Notes under the pieces: generated by a model
Seen by the model: only the letters and a program-made list of their open reading frames with translations
The model's database searches: none
What the model was told of the DNA's origin: nothing
Shown here: positions 46,056 through 55,871 of the stretch, in pieces
How the letters are laid out: every line of letters begins with the position of its first letter
How positions within the stretch are numbered: the first letter of the stretch is position 1
Position numbers and translations under genes: made by a program
NCBI RefSeq assembly: GCF_900166595.1
Contig: NZ_LT745763.1
Location: forward strand, 1,251,761 to 1,315,760
Direction: 5' to 3'
Source: Virgibacillus dokdonensis
Lineage (GTDB): Bacteria; Bacillota; Bacilli; Bacillales; Amphibacillaceae
DNA length: 64,000 nucleotides

Positions 46056-46064
46056 GTTGTCGAT
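46056..46064. repeat. Target-site duplication of the IS4-family element, left
   Basis: GTTGTCGAT, repeated at 47468-47476 on the other side of the element. Confidence 0.85.
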
Positions 46065-47467
46065 CACTAGCATTGCATTAATTAAACCTGATGATTCAAA
46101 ATACTAAAAATGTTCAATAATTACGTGTTCATGATACAAAAAAATCCTTTACAATGGAAGTACAGGTGGTTCCTGTCCAAATCCAAAAGTAAAGGATAAT
46201 CCGTATGAACAAGAATACACTAAAATCATCATTTGGTAAATGGGTTTCACCTATAAATACGAAAAAACTATTTGAACAAGTAGAAGAAAATAAACAAGAT
46301 TACTACACAAAAAAGCTAACAACTGCAGGGTATATAAAGCTCATGTTACTTGCCCAACTGCAAGGATTCGAGAGCTTGGAAGAAATGAGCGATGCCCTAA
46401 TAGATGATGGACTTCAGAAAGCACTGGGGTTTGAATCGATTAGTACATCTCAGCTATCAAGGAAGAATAATGAAATGAATCCAATGATCCTTTCCCATTT
46501 ATTCTTGGACCTTGTTTACAAAATAAAAGGTATCCAATTTAAAAACGGGAAATACATGCCATTGAAAATCATTGATTCTAGCACGCTTCCATTAAACTTA
46601 ACGAATCATAAGTGGGCAAAGTTCCGTAAAACAAAAGCAGGAGTTAAGCTACATTTACGACTTATATTTATGAATAAAGATACCGTCTATCCTGAAAAAG
46701 CAGTGATTACAACAGCCAAAGAACATGACAGAAATCAACTGGAAGTTCTCGTAGACGACAAAGAAGCCATGTATGTGTTTGACCGTGGATACGTTGATTA
46801 TGAACGATTTGATCGAATGACAGATGAAGGCTATTTTTTCGTATCAAGACTGAAGAAAAACGCCATCACTCGTGAAGTAGAATCATTTTCTATACCTAAA
46901 GATTCTACGGTTTTATCCGACAAGATGGTTTACATCGGTTCGACGCAAAATCGTACAGAGAATGTATTCCGCCTACTTGAAGTAGTGGATACAAAGGGAA
47001 ACATTCTACGATTAATTACTAACCGTTTCGATCTAAATTCCGAAGAAATTAGTGAAATTTACCGTCAACGGTGGGCCATAGAGCTATTTTTCAAATGGCT
47101 CAAACAGCATGTAGAGATCAAACACTTTTATGGCATGAGCGAAACTGCCATTCAAAATCAAATCTTCCTTGCGCTCATTGCTTACTGTTTACATGTACTT
47201 ATCCAGTTAGAGATGAGGAGTAAGAAGTCCTTACTCCGAATTAGCCGCTGGTTAAATAAAGCGCTGTGGAAACCTGCGTACATCTGGATTCGCAGATTTG
47301 ACGATAGATCTATTCCGTAAATACATACAGTGTCGCTGTTGCTAATAGTTTAATTGTATAATTTTTCCAAATGGACAGACCACCTTTGTTTAGCCTTTGT
47401 CTTTTTGGCAAAAAATCCTGCAAAGATGTTTACTGAATTTTCAAACCATATTTATGCAATGCTAGTG
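46065..47467 (+). mobile_element. IS4-family insertion sequence
   Basis: A 1,403-bp element with 18-bp terminal inverted repeats beginning CACTAGCATTGCAT (one mismatch between the ends) and a 9-bp target duplication, GTTGTCGAT. It holds one intact transposase gene and sits between sipV and addB without breaking a recognisable gene. Confidence 0.9.
46205..47320 (+). CDS. IS4-family transposase, intact
   Basis: A 371-residue DDE transposase. The three acidic positions are visible in LKIIDSSTLPL, MYVFDRGYVDYERF and the IS4 signature YRQRWAIELFFKWLKQ (Y-x2-R-x3-E-x6-K). The N-terminal helix region with LLAQLQGFESLEEMS is also typical. No frame break was seen, so this copy may be active. It starts at ATG 46205. 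Confidence 0.92.
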   Translation: MNKNTLKSSFGKWVSPINTKKLFEQVEENKQDYYTKKLTTAGYIKLMLLAQLQGFESLEEMSDALIDDGLQKALGFESISTSQLSRKNNEMNPMILSHLFLDLVYKIKGIQFKNGKYMPLKIIDSSTLPLNLTNHKWAKFRKTKAGVKLHLRLIFMNKDTVYPEKAVITTAKEHDRNQLEVLVDDKEAMYVFDRGYVDYERFDRMTDEGYFFVSRLKKNAITREVESFSIPKDSTVLSDKMVYIGSTQNRTENVFRLLEVVDTKGNILRLITNRFDLNSEEISEIYRQRWAIELFFKWLKQHVEIKHFYGMSETAIQNQIFLALIAYCLHVLIQLEMRSKKSLLRISRWLNKALWKPAYIWIRRFDDRSIP

Positions 47468-47476
47468 GTTGTCGAT
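47468..47476. repeat. Target-site duplication of the IS4-family element, right
   Basis: GTTGTCGAT, identical to 46056-46064. Confidence 0.85.
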
Positions 47477-47513
47477 AAATAAAATTTTTTATCCATGAAA
47501 GGGGAAGTGAGTG

Positions 47514-50500
47514 ATGAGTCTCCGTTTTATAACAGGTCGCGTAGGTACAGGGAAAAGTGGTCGCATATTTGATGAAATAAAAGAAAAATTGCTAGATCAG
47601 CCACAAGGCTCAGCTATATTTTATCTTGTGCCTGATCAGATGACTTTTCAGCAAGAATATAATTTATTTAAAGATAAGGAAATTCGTGGCAGTATACGGG
47701 CGCAAGTAGTTAGCTTTTCACGTTTAGCTTGGAGGGTTTTACAAGAAACAGGGGGAGGAAATAAGCCCTTTATTAGTACAATAGGAATGCAAATGATGTT
47801 ACGAAAAATCATGGAAGAAAAGCAAGGAGAATGGCATGTGTTTCAACATGCTATGGAAAAGCATGGGTTTATTGAACAATTAGAAACGATGATTACCGAA
47901 TTTAAACGCTACGCTATTACACCTGAATTATTACAAGCTAAAATGGAGCATATGAATAGCTATGTACATAAGAAAACAGGAGAAGAAAGTCTCCTTCATA
48001 AATTGGAAGACTTGTTGTATATTTATGAAAAACTATTGCTTTCATTACAAGGAAAATATATAGACGGGGAAGATCAATTACAAATACTTGCAGATAAAAT
48101 TGCTCATTCCAGGCTATTAGAAAATGCAGAAATCTATATTGATGGTTTTTATCGTTTTACACCTACAGAACTTATCGTAATACAAGCATTGTTAAAAAAA
48201 TGTAAGCAAGTTACGGTTGCGTTAACGGTCGATAAGCCAGAAGAAGAACCTACTTCAGAAGTTGATTTGTTTTATCAAACGAAAGAAACGTTTCATGTAT
48301 TAAAGCAATTAGCTGCGTCTATAGATGTAACGGTAGAAGAAACGATTAAACTAGCCCCTACATATGGTCGCTTTCGTAATCGCCCATACTTTGCTCATTT
48401 GGAGCAGTACTTTGATCATCGTCCAGCGCCAACATATGAACAACCAGTCCCTATACAAATTGCTGAGGCAGTTCATCCTCGTGCAGAGGTGGAAGGTGCT
48501 GCACAGCAAATTATTCATTTGGTGCGAGACGAGGGATATCGTTATCAAGATATGGCCATATTTATAAGGCAAACAGACATGTATCATGATCTAATCGCGA
48601 CGATTTTTCATGATTACGATATCCCTGTATTTATTGATGAAAAGCGGACGATGTTAAACCATCCGTTAATGGAATTTATTCGTTCAGCATTAGATGTCGT
48701 TGAAGGAAATTGGCGTTACGACGCGGTTTTTCGTCTGTTAAAAACAGATTTTGTGTCAATTTCGGACAAGGAATACCCGCTAACAGCAGATGCGATTGAT
48801 GAATTAGAAAATTATGTACTGGAATATGGAGTTCGATCCCGCACAAGCTGGTTTTCTGAGAAAGATTGGATTTTTCAGCGTTTTCGTGGATTTGATCAGA
48901 TGTCACAAACAGATACAGAACGGGAAACACAATTACGTATTAACCGTTATCGAAAACAAGTAATTAAGGCCTTTGAAGGCTTTGATACGCAATTAAGAGA
49001 AGCAGAAACAGTGAAGGAAAAATGTGTTTGTTTGTATCGATTATTGGAAGAACTTCAAGTTCCTACAAAATTAGAACAATTGCGAGCTGAATACGATGAA
49101 CAAGCTGAAATCGAAAAGGGGCGAGAACAGGAACAAGTTTGGGATGCCGTTATTCAACTGTTGGATGAAATGGTAGAAATGGTTGGCGAAGAAACGATGT
49201 CATTATCTGTATTTCGTAAAACATTGGAAGCTGGTTTAGAAACATTGAAGTTTGCTCATGTGCCCCCAAGTATAGATCATGTTATTGTCGGTTCTATTGA
49301 TCGCTCAAGAATAAGCGATATTCGTTGTGCCTTTTTATTAGGTGTAAATGAAGGAATTTGGCCGTTGAAACCGTCCGCGGATGGGTTAATTAATGAACAA
49401 GAGCGTAATTTATTAGCTGATCATGGCGTACAGCTTGCTGAAACGAGTAAACGTCAATTACTAGACGACTGGTTTTATATGTATGTGTCTTTCACAGTAG
49501 CAAGTGATCAGTTATGGATTAGTTACCCATTAAGTGATGAAGAGGGAAATACGAAGATGCCATCACAACTTATTAAGCGAATAGAGAACTTATTCCCAAG
49601 CTGTTGTGAACATCAATTGCTGCAAGAACCCGATGAATTGTTAGAAGCAGATCGTTTTGTGACAACACCTCATAAAACAAGAGCTGCCTTAACAGCACAA
49701 CTAGCAAGGTATCGTAAGGGGTATCCAATAAAACCCATTTGGTGGCATGTACTCAATTGGTATATCATGCAGGAAAAAAAGAACGGAACGACATACCGTA
49801 TTTTACAGAGCCTGTATTATCAAAATAAACCTAGTAATCTATCGGCAGAAACCGTTGAGCAGCTATATCCAAAACAGATTAAAGCAAGTGTTTCTAGACT
49901 GGAGACATATTACAGATGTTCTTATCAGCATTTCGCCAAATATAGCCTTGGTTTAGAGGAAAGGCGAACATATAAGCTAGATGCACCAGATATTGGTCAG
50001 TTATTCCATGAAGCGTTAAAAACGATAACCGTATGGATTCAACAAGGAGACAAAGAATTTTCTCAACTCACACAATCTGATGCGGCTTCATACGCACATC
50101 AAGCAGTTACCAAGCTATCTCCTATATTACAGCACCAAATCTTGCACAGTTCGAATCGCTATCAGTATATTCAACAGAAATTAGAAGAAGTAATTGCAAG
50201 GGCAACGTATGTACTAAGTGAGCAAGCTAGAAGAAGCCATTTTTCTCCAGTTGGTTTGGAGTTAGGATTTGGGAACGATCAAGATCTACCGCCGTTAACT
50301 GTTCCTTTGCAAAACGGATTTGAATTGATGCTTAGAGGCAGGATAGACCGTGTCGATAAGGCTGTTAAAGATGACGAGCTATTTTTACGAATTATTGATT
50401 ACAAATCAAGTGCAAAGGAATTAAATTTGCTTGAGGTGTACTACGGACTTGCATTGCAAATGTTAGCATACCTTGATGTAGTTATTACGCATTCGGAACA

Positions 50501-51011
50501 ATGGCTAGGCGTAAAAGCAACACCAGCAGGTATTCTGTATTTCCACGTCCATAATCCGATGATTACAGGACAAGACAAGCTTGATGATGCCACGATTGAA
50601 AAAGAATTATTTAAAAAATATAAGATGCAAGGGCTATTGTTGGCAGATGAAGATATTGCTAAACTCATGGACCAAGCTTTAGAATCAGGTGCTAGCCAGA
50701 TAATTCCAGCTGCAATTAAAAAGAATGGTGGATTTTACAGTTATTCTAAAGTAGCAGATGAAAGGACCATGAAGCATTTACAGCAACATGTTCATCAACT
50801 GATGACGCAGGCAGGGATAGACATGACACATGGTGCTATCGATTTAAATCCATATTATTATAAACAACAAAATGCTTGTACGCACTGCCCGTTTCAATCT
50901 GTATGTCAATTTGATCCGACGATATCAACGAACAATTACCGCAAACTAGCAGATATGAAGCAGGATGAAATACTCAAACGAATGCAAGTAGAGGAGGATT
51001 CAGAATGGTGA
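47514..51011 (+). CDS. addB: AddB subunit of the AddAB helicase-nuclease
   Basis: A 1,165-residue subunit of the RecBCD-equivalent that processes double-strand breaks. Walker A is GRVGTGKS (about 8-15). The C-terminal nuclease domain has LRGRIDRVD and RIIDYKSSAKEL, and the iron-sulfur cysteines are in YYRCSYQHF and CTHCPFQSVCQF. ATG 47514 follows AAAGGGGAAG; a GTG one codon before is possible. The end overlaps addA by seven bases. It lies just after the IS4-family element, which may have displaced the native upstream region. Confidence 0.95.
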   Translation: MSLRFITGRVGTGKSGRIFDEIKEKLLDQPQGSAIFYLVPDQMTFQQEYNLFKDKEIRGSIRAQVVSFSRLAWRVLQETGGGNKPFISTIGMQMMLRKIMEEKQGEWHVFQHAMEKHGFIEQLETMITEFKRYAITPELLQAKMEHMNSYVHKKTGEESLLHKLEDLLYIYEKLLLSLQGKYIDGEDQLQILADKIAHSRLLENAEIYIDGFYRFTPTELIVIQALLKKCKQVTVALTVDKPEEEPTSEVDLFYQTKETFHVLKQLAASIDVTVEETIKLAPTYGRFRNRPYFAHLEQYFDHRPAPTYEQPVPIQIAEAVHPRAEVEGAAQQIIHLVRDEGYRYQDMAIFIRQTDMYHDLIATIFHDYDIPVFIDEKRTMLNHPLMEFIRSALDVVEGNWRYDAVFRLLKTDFVSISDKEYPLTADAIDELENYVLEYGVRSRTSWFSEKDWIFQRFRGFDQMSQTDTERETQLRINRYRKQVIKAFEGFDTQLREAETVKEKCVCLYRLLEELQVPTKLEQLRAEYDEQAEIEKGREQEQVWDAVIQLLDEMVEMVGEETMSLSVFRKTLEAGLETLKFAHVPPSIDHVIVGSIDRSRISDIRCAFLLGVNEGIWPLKPSADGLINEQERNLLADHGVQLAETSKRQLLDDWFYMYVSFTVASDQLWISYPLSDEEGNTKMPSQLIKRIENLFPSCCEHQLLQEPDELLEADRFVTTPHKTRAALTAQLARYRKGYPIKPIWWHVLNWYIMQEKKNGTTYRILQSLYYQNKPSNLSAETVEQLYPKQIKASVSRLETYYRCSYQHFAKYSLGLEERRTYKLDAPDIGQLFHEALKTITVWIQQGDKEFSQLTQSDAASYAHQAVTKLSPILQHQILHSSNRYQYIQQKLEEVIARATYVLSEQARRSHFSPVGLELGFGNDQDLPPLTVPLQNGFELMLRGRIDRVDKAVKDDELFLRIIDYKSSAKELNLLEVYYGLALQMLAYLDVVITHSEQWLGVKATPAGILYFHVHNPMITGQDKLDDATIEKELFKKYKMQGLLLADEDIAKLMDQALESGASQIIPAAIKKNGGFYSYSKVADERTMKHLQQHVHQLMTQAGIDMTHGAIDLNPYYYKQQNACTHCPFQSVCQFDPTISTNNYRKLADMKQDEILKRMQVEEDSEW

Positions 51012-54000
51012 GCTGGACAACGGAACAAGAAGAAGCTATCTATACAAAAGGGTCTGATATTCTTGTTGCAGCAGCTGCAGGTTCGGGGAAAACAGCAGTT
51101 TTGGTGGAACGAATTATTCAAAAACTGTTGGATAAGAAGCAACCTGTAGATATTGATTCCTTACTTGTGGTTACATTTACAAATGCAGCTGCACAAGAAA
51201 TGCGTAATCGAGTTGGTGATGCATTAGAAAAAGCTTTAGAAAAAAACCCAGCTTCTTTACATTTAAAAAAACAATTATCGTTATTACAACGAGCATCTAT
51301 CTCCACATTACACGCATTTTGTTTAGATGTTGTTAAGCAATATGCTTATTTGTTAGATATTGACCCAGCTTTTCGGATTGCAAATAATATGGAAGCAGAA
51401 CTGATGAAGCAGGAAGTATTAGACGACTTATTTGAAAGCTGGTATGGAACGGATGCAGAGGAACAAGAAGCTTTTTTTCAAGTTGTTGACCGTTTTTCAA
51501 GTGATCGAAGCGATGCCGATGTAGAGAAATTAATTTTACAATTATATGAGTTTGCAGTAAAAAACCCTTGGCCGGATAAATGGTTAGATCAATTAGCGGA
51601 AGCTTATGATATACCAAAAACGGCTCAAGAAAGTGAGTTAAGCTGGCTAAAAATTTTGAAACGCGAAGTGAAAGAACAGTTAAATGCCATGGAAGAGGAA
51701 ATAGAGCAAGCAATGAAGGTAGCGAGAGAAAGTGATGGACCTTATCATTATGCCGATACACTCGAGAAGGATTTGGTACTTGTTCATGAAGCGAGTGCTC
51801 ATTTGGGTGATTGGCAACAATTGCACGATTGGATAGAAGCAAGTACGTTTGCTAAGCTATCTAGTAAAAAAGTAGAGGTTAATGAGGAAAAGAAAAAACA
51901 AGTAAAAAAATTACGAGAAAGCTATAAAAAGCGCTGGACAGCCATGAAACAAGGTTGGTTTGCTAGGAATTTAGTAAGCCACCTAGAAGATATGCGTGAA
52001 ATGGCTCCGATAATGAAACAGTTAGCTTCACTCGTGAAAGCATTTAAAGCGAAGTTTCAAGAAGAAAAAAAAGGACGTGCTCTCGTTGATTTCTCCGACT
52101 TAGAGCATTTATGTTTGCAAATATTGCTTGAAGATAGAAATGTGGATAAGCCAAAGCCGTCAAAAGTGGCAAAAAGTTTCCAAGAGCAATATACGGAAAT
52201 ACTCATTGATGAGTATCAAGATACAAACCTTGTTCAAGAGACTATTTTATCACTAATAAGCAATCAAACAGATGCGGGAAACAGATTCATGGTAGGGGAT
52301 GTTAAACAAAGCATTTATCGCTTTCGCCACGCAGAGCCGTCTTTGTTTATAAAAAAGTATAATCGTTTTGCTCAATCTGAACATCTTGCTAAACGAATCG
52401 ACTTATCACGGAATTTTAGAAGCCGTAGCCAAGTTTTAATGGCGACAAATTATTTATTTAGACAAATCATTGATGAATCGCTTGGAGAAATAAATTATGA
52501 TGCAAATGCAGAGCTCATTTATGGAAATAAGATGTATGACAACTTCCCCCACAGAGCTCCTAGTCCAGAATTAATTATTATTGATCGAGAAACGAATGAG
52601 CGTAAAGAAACCGACTTGGATCATTCCATGGACCTAGAGAAAGCAGAATTAGAAGCACGAATGTATGCAAATAAAATAAAGCACTGGATTGGCCAAGAAG
52701 ACGGGCAACCATTACAAGTAGTAGATAAAAAAACAGAGCAACAACGTGACGTGCAATATCGAGATATTGTTATCTTACTTCGTTCCATGACGGATGCACC
52801 TGTGATTACAGACGAGCTAAAAAAACAAGGAATTCCTGTTTATGCAGAACTGTCTACAGGCTATTTTGAGGCGATTGAAGTAAAAGTCATGATCAGCTTT
52901 TTAAAAGTCGTAGATAATCCGCGGCAGGATATTCCTTTAGCCTCTGTTTTGCGTTCACCAATTGTCGGTCTAAATGAAGAAGAATTAACTACCATTCGGT
53001 TAGCGAGAAAAAAACAAACCTATTATGAGGCATTACTATTCTATGCAAAAGAGCATGTCAATGCATTAGCTGATAAAATCACCATGTTTTTAGAGTCGTT
53101 ACATCGATTACGTAAAGCCACAAGACAAGGAGCTTTATCGGAGTTAATTTGGCAAATTTATCGAGAAACGAAATATTATGATTATGTTGGTGGTATGCCA
53201 GGAGGTAGGCAAAGGCAGGCGAACCTCCGTGCATTGTATGATCGGGCACGAACGTATGAAGCAACCTCTTTCCGTGGCTTATTCCGTTTTCTTCGCTTTA
53301 TAGAACGTATGGAAGAGAGAAAGGAAGATTTAGGCGCTGCAAGAGCTTTAAGTGAACAAGAAGATGTTGTAAGGATTATGACCATCCATAAAAGTAAAGG
53401 ATTGGAATTTCCTGTAGTCTTACTAGGTGGTATGGATAAACAATTTAATTTAAGTGATTTAAATCAAAAATATTTATTGCATAAAGATTATGGTTTTGCT
53501 AGCAAGTATATTGATCCAGTTAAACGAATATCTTATCCTACGCTTTATTATCATGCATTAAGACGGGAAATGTTACGTGATCAATTAGCGGAGGAGATGC
53601 GCGTTTTATATGTCGCATTAACTCGAGCCAAAGAAAAGCTTGTTATGATTGGAAGTGTGGCATCTTTTGATAAGAAAAAGGAAAAATGGCAAGCCATTCA
53701 AAACCATCCTTACTGGGTACTACCAACTCATGGACGAATAGAAGCAAAAACATACCTTGATTGGGTTGCTCCTGCACTTGTACGGCATCATGAAAATGAA
53801 GTATTACGACTTGGAGAAATAGGAGAACAAGTAAAAGAAGAAATTCAACAAGACCCTTCTAGTTGGGAAATTAGCATCCATCACGCTAACGAGCTTGAAG
53901 AAACAGGGAAGCAAGCTGATGACGAATTAGATCAGCTTTATCAACATATTTCTGAATGGACTCCTTTTACATTATCCAGCGATAAGTTAGCAAAAACGGT

Positions 54001-54724
54001 GCAACAACGTTTGAGTGATACGTATCCTTATATACACGCTGCGAAATCCAGAGCGAAACAAACGGTAACCGAATTAAAGCGGCAGCAGGAATTAAAAGAT
54101 GAGTACAGTAGTGATCATTTAATTACACCTAGGCAAAGACCAATTATGAAACGCCCTGTTTTTATGCAAAAGGAAAAGAAGGTATCAGCTGCTGAAAAGG
54201 GTACTTTTATGCATAAAGTAATGCAACATTTACCATTGCATCGTTCGTTGACGTATGAGGAGATTGAAACGGAATTAGAAAAAATGGTGGAAAAAGAAAT
54301 GATTGGTCGAGAGGCTGTCGAAGAAATAGATATTACAGCTATTGAACATTTTTACCAAACGTCAATTGCTCAAATAATGATAACAGCTCCTTATGTGCAA
54401 CGAGAAATTCCGTTTAGTTTAGCCATTCCAGCTACAGAAGTATATCATGATTGGCAAGGAAAAGAAGAAGATGTATTAATACAAGGTGTAATCGATGCGA
54501 TTATTTCGACAAAGGATGGTTGGATTATACTGGACTATAAAACCGACTCCATTCATGGAGAATGGTCCGAGCTAGTAGAAGAAAAGTTGTTACGAAGATA
54601 TCAAACACAAATGGATCTTTACCGCCATGCAGTTGAAACTATTTGGAGACAGCCAGTATTGGAAACATACCTTTATTTCTTTACAAAACAAGCGCTTGTT
54701 CGGGTGCCGTCCAGAAGATATTGA
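51005..54724 (+). CDS. addA: AddA helicase-nuclease subunit
   Basis: A 1,239-residue UvrD/Rep-type helicase with a C-terminal nuclease. Motifs: AAAGSGKTAVL (Walker A, about 22-32), LIDEYQDTNLVQE (motif II), IMTIHKSKGLEFPVV (motif V region), RVLYVALTRAKEKL (motif VI) and the nuclease residues in GVIDAIISTKDGWIILDYKT. It acts with AddB to resect broken DNA ends and respond to Chi. sbcD and sbcC, which follow addA in B. subtilis, are not present here. Confidence 0.96.
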   Translation: MVSWTTEQEEAIYTKGSDILVAAAAGSGKTAVLVERIIQKLLDKKQPVDIDSLLVVTFTNAAAQEMRNRVGDALEKALEKNPASLHLKKQLSLLQRASISTLHAFCLDVVKQYAYLLDIDPAFRIANNMEAELMKQEVLDDLFESWYGTDAEEQEAFFQVVDRFSSDRSDADVEKLILQLYEFAVKNPWPDKWLDQLAEAYDIPKTAQESELSWLKILKREVKEQLNAMEEEIEQAMKVARESDGPYHYADTLEKDLVLVHEASAHLGDWQQLHDWIEASTFAKLSSKKVEVNEEKKKQVKKLRESYKKRWTAMKQGWFARNLVSHLEDMREMAPIMKQLASLVKAFKAKFQEEKKGRALVDFSDLEHLCLQILLEDRNVDKPKPSKVAKSFQEQYTEILIDEYQDTNLVQETILSLISNQTDAGNRFMVGDVKQSIYRFRHAEPSLFIKKYNRFAQSEHLAKRIDLSRNFRSRSQVLMATNYLFRQIIDESLGEINYDANAELIYGNKMYDNFPHRAPSPELIIIDRETNERKETDLDHSMDLEKAELEARMYANKIKHWIGQEDGQPLQVVDKKTEQQRDVQYRDIVILLRSMTDAPVITDELKKQGIPVYAELSTGYFEAIEVKVMISFLKVVDNPRQDIPLASVLRSPIVGLNEEELTTIRLARKKQTYYEALLFYAKEHVNALADKITMFLESLHRLRKATRQGALSELIWQIYRETKYYDYVGGMPGGRQRQANLRALYDRARTYEATSFRGLFRFLRFIERMEERKEDLGAARALSEQEDVVRIMTIHKSKGLEFPVVLLGGMDKQFNLSDLNQKYLLHKDYGFASKYIDPVKRISYPTLYYHALRREMLRDQLAEEMRVLYVALTRAKEKLVMIGSVASFDKKKEKWQAIQNHPYWVLPTHGRIEAKTYLDWVAPALVRHHENEVLRLGEIGEQVKEEIQQDPSSWEISIHHANELEETGKQADDELDQLYQHISEWTPFTLSSDKLAKTVQQRLSDTYPYIHAAKSRAKQTVTELKRQQELKDEYSSDHLITPRQRPIMKRPVFMQKEKKVSAAEKGTFMHKVMQHLPLHRSLTYEEIETELEKMVEKEMIGREAVEEIDITAIEHFYQTSIAQIMITAPYVQREIPFSLAIPATEVYHDWQGKEEDVLIQGVIDAIISTKDGWIILDYKTDSIHGEWSELVEEKLLRRYQTQMDLYRHAVETIWRQPVLETYLYFFTKQALVRVPSRRY

Positions 54725-54874
54725 TATTTATAACCGTTGCTCCTATTTATTCTAAGATCTTCTGTAGAATGCAGGATTACTGGACAAGCAGCAGTGAGAA
54801 ATAATAGCCCTTATATGCTTTATTTTGTAATGCATACCGATTAGTACTAAAATGACCCGTGGGCGATGAAAGAG

Positions 54875-54906
54875 TATGCCGTGGAGTTTGCTACATCCAC
54901 GGCATA
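54875..54906. terminator. Hairpin between addA and gerPF
   Basis: TATGCCGTGGA pairs with TCCACGGCATA at the meeting point of converging transcripts. T runs are weak on both sides. Confidence 0.6.
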
Positions 54907-54910
54907 TTGT

Positions 54911-55129
54911 TTAAGCATTTGCAGTTAAATTTTGGTCGTTTATATCTGGGTCAAATGGATTGGTTGAACTTACACCATTATTTGTGCATGTGAAATCTCC
55001 AGTGTTTAAGGAACCAGAACCAGCATTTGTTTTTGTAGATTCTTTTGGAGCAATATAAAAGGAATCACCAAAATTTACGACCCCACCACTCACACTAACA
55101 ATTTTAATCGGACCAACAATAGAAGGCAT
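54911..55129 (-). CDS. gerPF: Spore germination protein GerPF
   Basis: A 72-residue small coat protein of the GerPA/PF family: IVGPIKIVSVSGGVVNFGDS followed by SGSLNTGDFTCTNNGVSSTN. GerP proteins make the spore coat permeable to germinants. AAAGGTGG lies six bases before ATG 55129, within the preceding small reading frame. It is the last gene of the gerP operon. Confidence 0.92.
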   Translation of the reverse strand: MPSIVGPIKIVSVSGGVVNFGDSFYIAPKESTKTNAGSGSLNTGDFTCTNNGVSSTNPFDPDINDQNLTANA

Positions 55130-55301
55130 AGGAAACCACCTTTTGAAAGAATTCGTTTCTATAGCGTATGAATGTATTGACTATTGGTGCGTATGGTTTT
55201 ATTTCGGATATAAGATGCTGTAAGTCTCCTTCAAGAATGGAAAGATTTTGCCTTGATAAATCTAAACGGGAGATAACAGTAGCTAAATCCACAATTTTCA
55301 T
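55104..55301 (-). CDS. Small unidentified protein between gerPE and gerPF
   Basis: A 65-residue frame whose ATG overlaps the gerPE stop (ATGA) and whose end overlaps the gerPF start by 26 bases. It begins MKIVDLATVISRLDLSRQNL and has a hydrophilic helical character with an aromatic end (SYAFYCWSD). I do not recognise it, and the B. subtilis gerP operon has no gene here. Overlaps on both sides suggest translational coupling, but no clear ribosome site precedes it, so it may instead be a spurious frame or a leader. Confidence 0.5.
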   Translation of the reverse strand: MKIVDLATVISRLDLSRQNLSILEGDLQHLISEIKPYAPIVNTFIRYRNEFFQKVVSYAFYCWSD

Positions 55302-55681
55302 TCAAAAGATTCACTTGTATCTTGTAGCTTACGGAAATGCTTCACACGGGACTCTGCATAGACTCTTGTTAAATTACCAATTTGGAGTAATGAAGAACTA
55401 CTTACGCCGATACTTGCAACATTCGCCACATGAATGCTCCCTTTGTGGTGGGTCGTTAATTTGTTTACGAGCATTTTAGGTTCTGGCCAATTCGTATCTC
55501 GCTTAAATAGTGGGTAATTGAATGTTTCTTCATCACGTTTAGAAAAAACAGGGTTTTGTTTTTGAATAGCAAGCCCTTTAAATTTTAACGCAGCATTTTC
55601 TGTATCCCCAATGGAAAGTATACTACTTGTGGATACAGAGTTAGTAAACAAATTATCAACAATGGATGTTCTTTTTTTCAT
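55298..55681 (-). CDS. gerPE: Spore germination protein GerPE
   Basis: A 127-residue protein of the GerPE family: RTSIVDNLFTNSVSTSSILS at the N-terminus and VASIGVSSSSLLQIGN in the C-terminal half, two related IG-containing repeats. AAAGGGGGG precedes ATG 55681. Coat-associated; acts with the other GerP proteins in germinant passage. Confidence 0.88.
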   Translation of the reverse strand: MKKRTSIVDNLFTNSVSTSSILSIGDTENAALKFKGLAIQKQNPVFSKRDEETFNYPLFKRDTNWPEPKMLVNKLTTHHKGSIHVANVASIGVSSSSLLQIGNLTRVYAESRVKHFRKLQDTSESFE

Positions 55682-55692
55682 TTTACCCCCCT

Positions 55693-55869
55693 TTACGTAA
55701 GTGCTAATGGTACAATATTTCCTAAAGTAAATGCTTCGGGTGGTGTATCGAAAAAGGATGAAAGAAGAAATTGCTCATTGTCCCCAATTAGAAACACAGA
55801 TGATGAGGATACGTTGTCAACTTGAACATTACCAATATTTAACCCCCAATTATGAACTTCCATATTCAT
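55693..55869 (-). CDS. gerPD: Spore germination protein GerPD
   Basis: A 58-residue protein, too short to stand out among larger frames: MNMEVHNWGLNIGNVQVDNV, then SSSVFLIGDNEQFLLSSFFD and an EAFTLG end. This is the GerPD pattern. AAAGGAG, inside the end of gerPC, is seven bases before ATG 55869. It lies two bases after the gerPC stop. Confidence 0.88.
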   Translation of the reverse strand: MNMEVHNWGLNIGNVQVDNVSSSSVFLIGDNEQFLLSSFFDTPPEAFTLGNIVPLALT

Positions 55870-55871
55870 AG

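Noticed and set aside
51333..51842. A 169-codon minus-strand frame inside addA
   Set aside because: It lies fully antisense to a clearly coding, motif-bearing region of AddA and has an unnatural composition.
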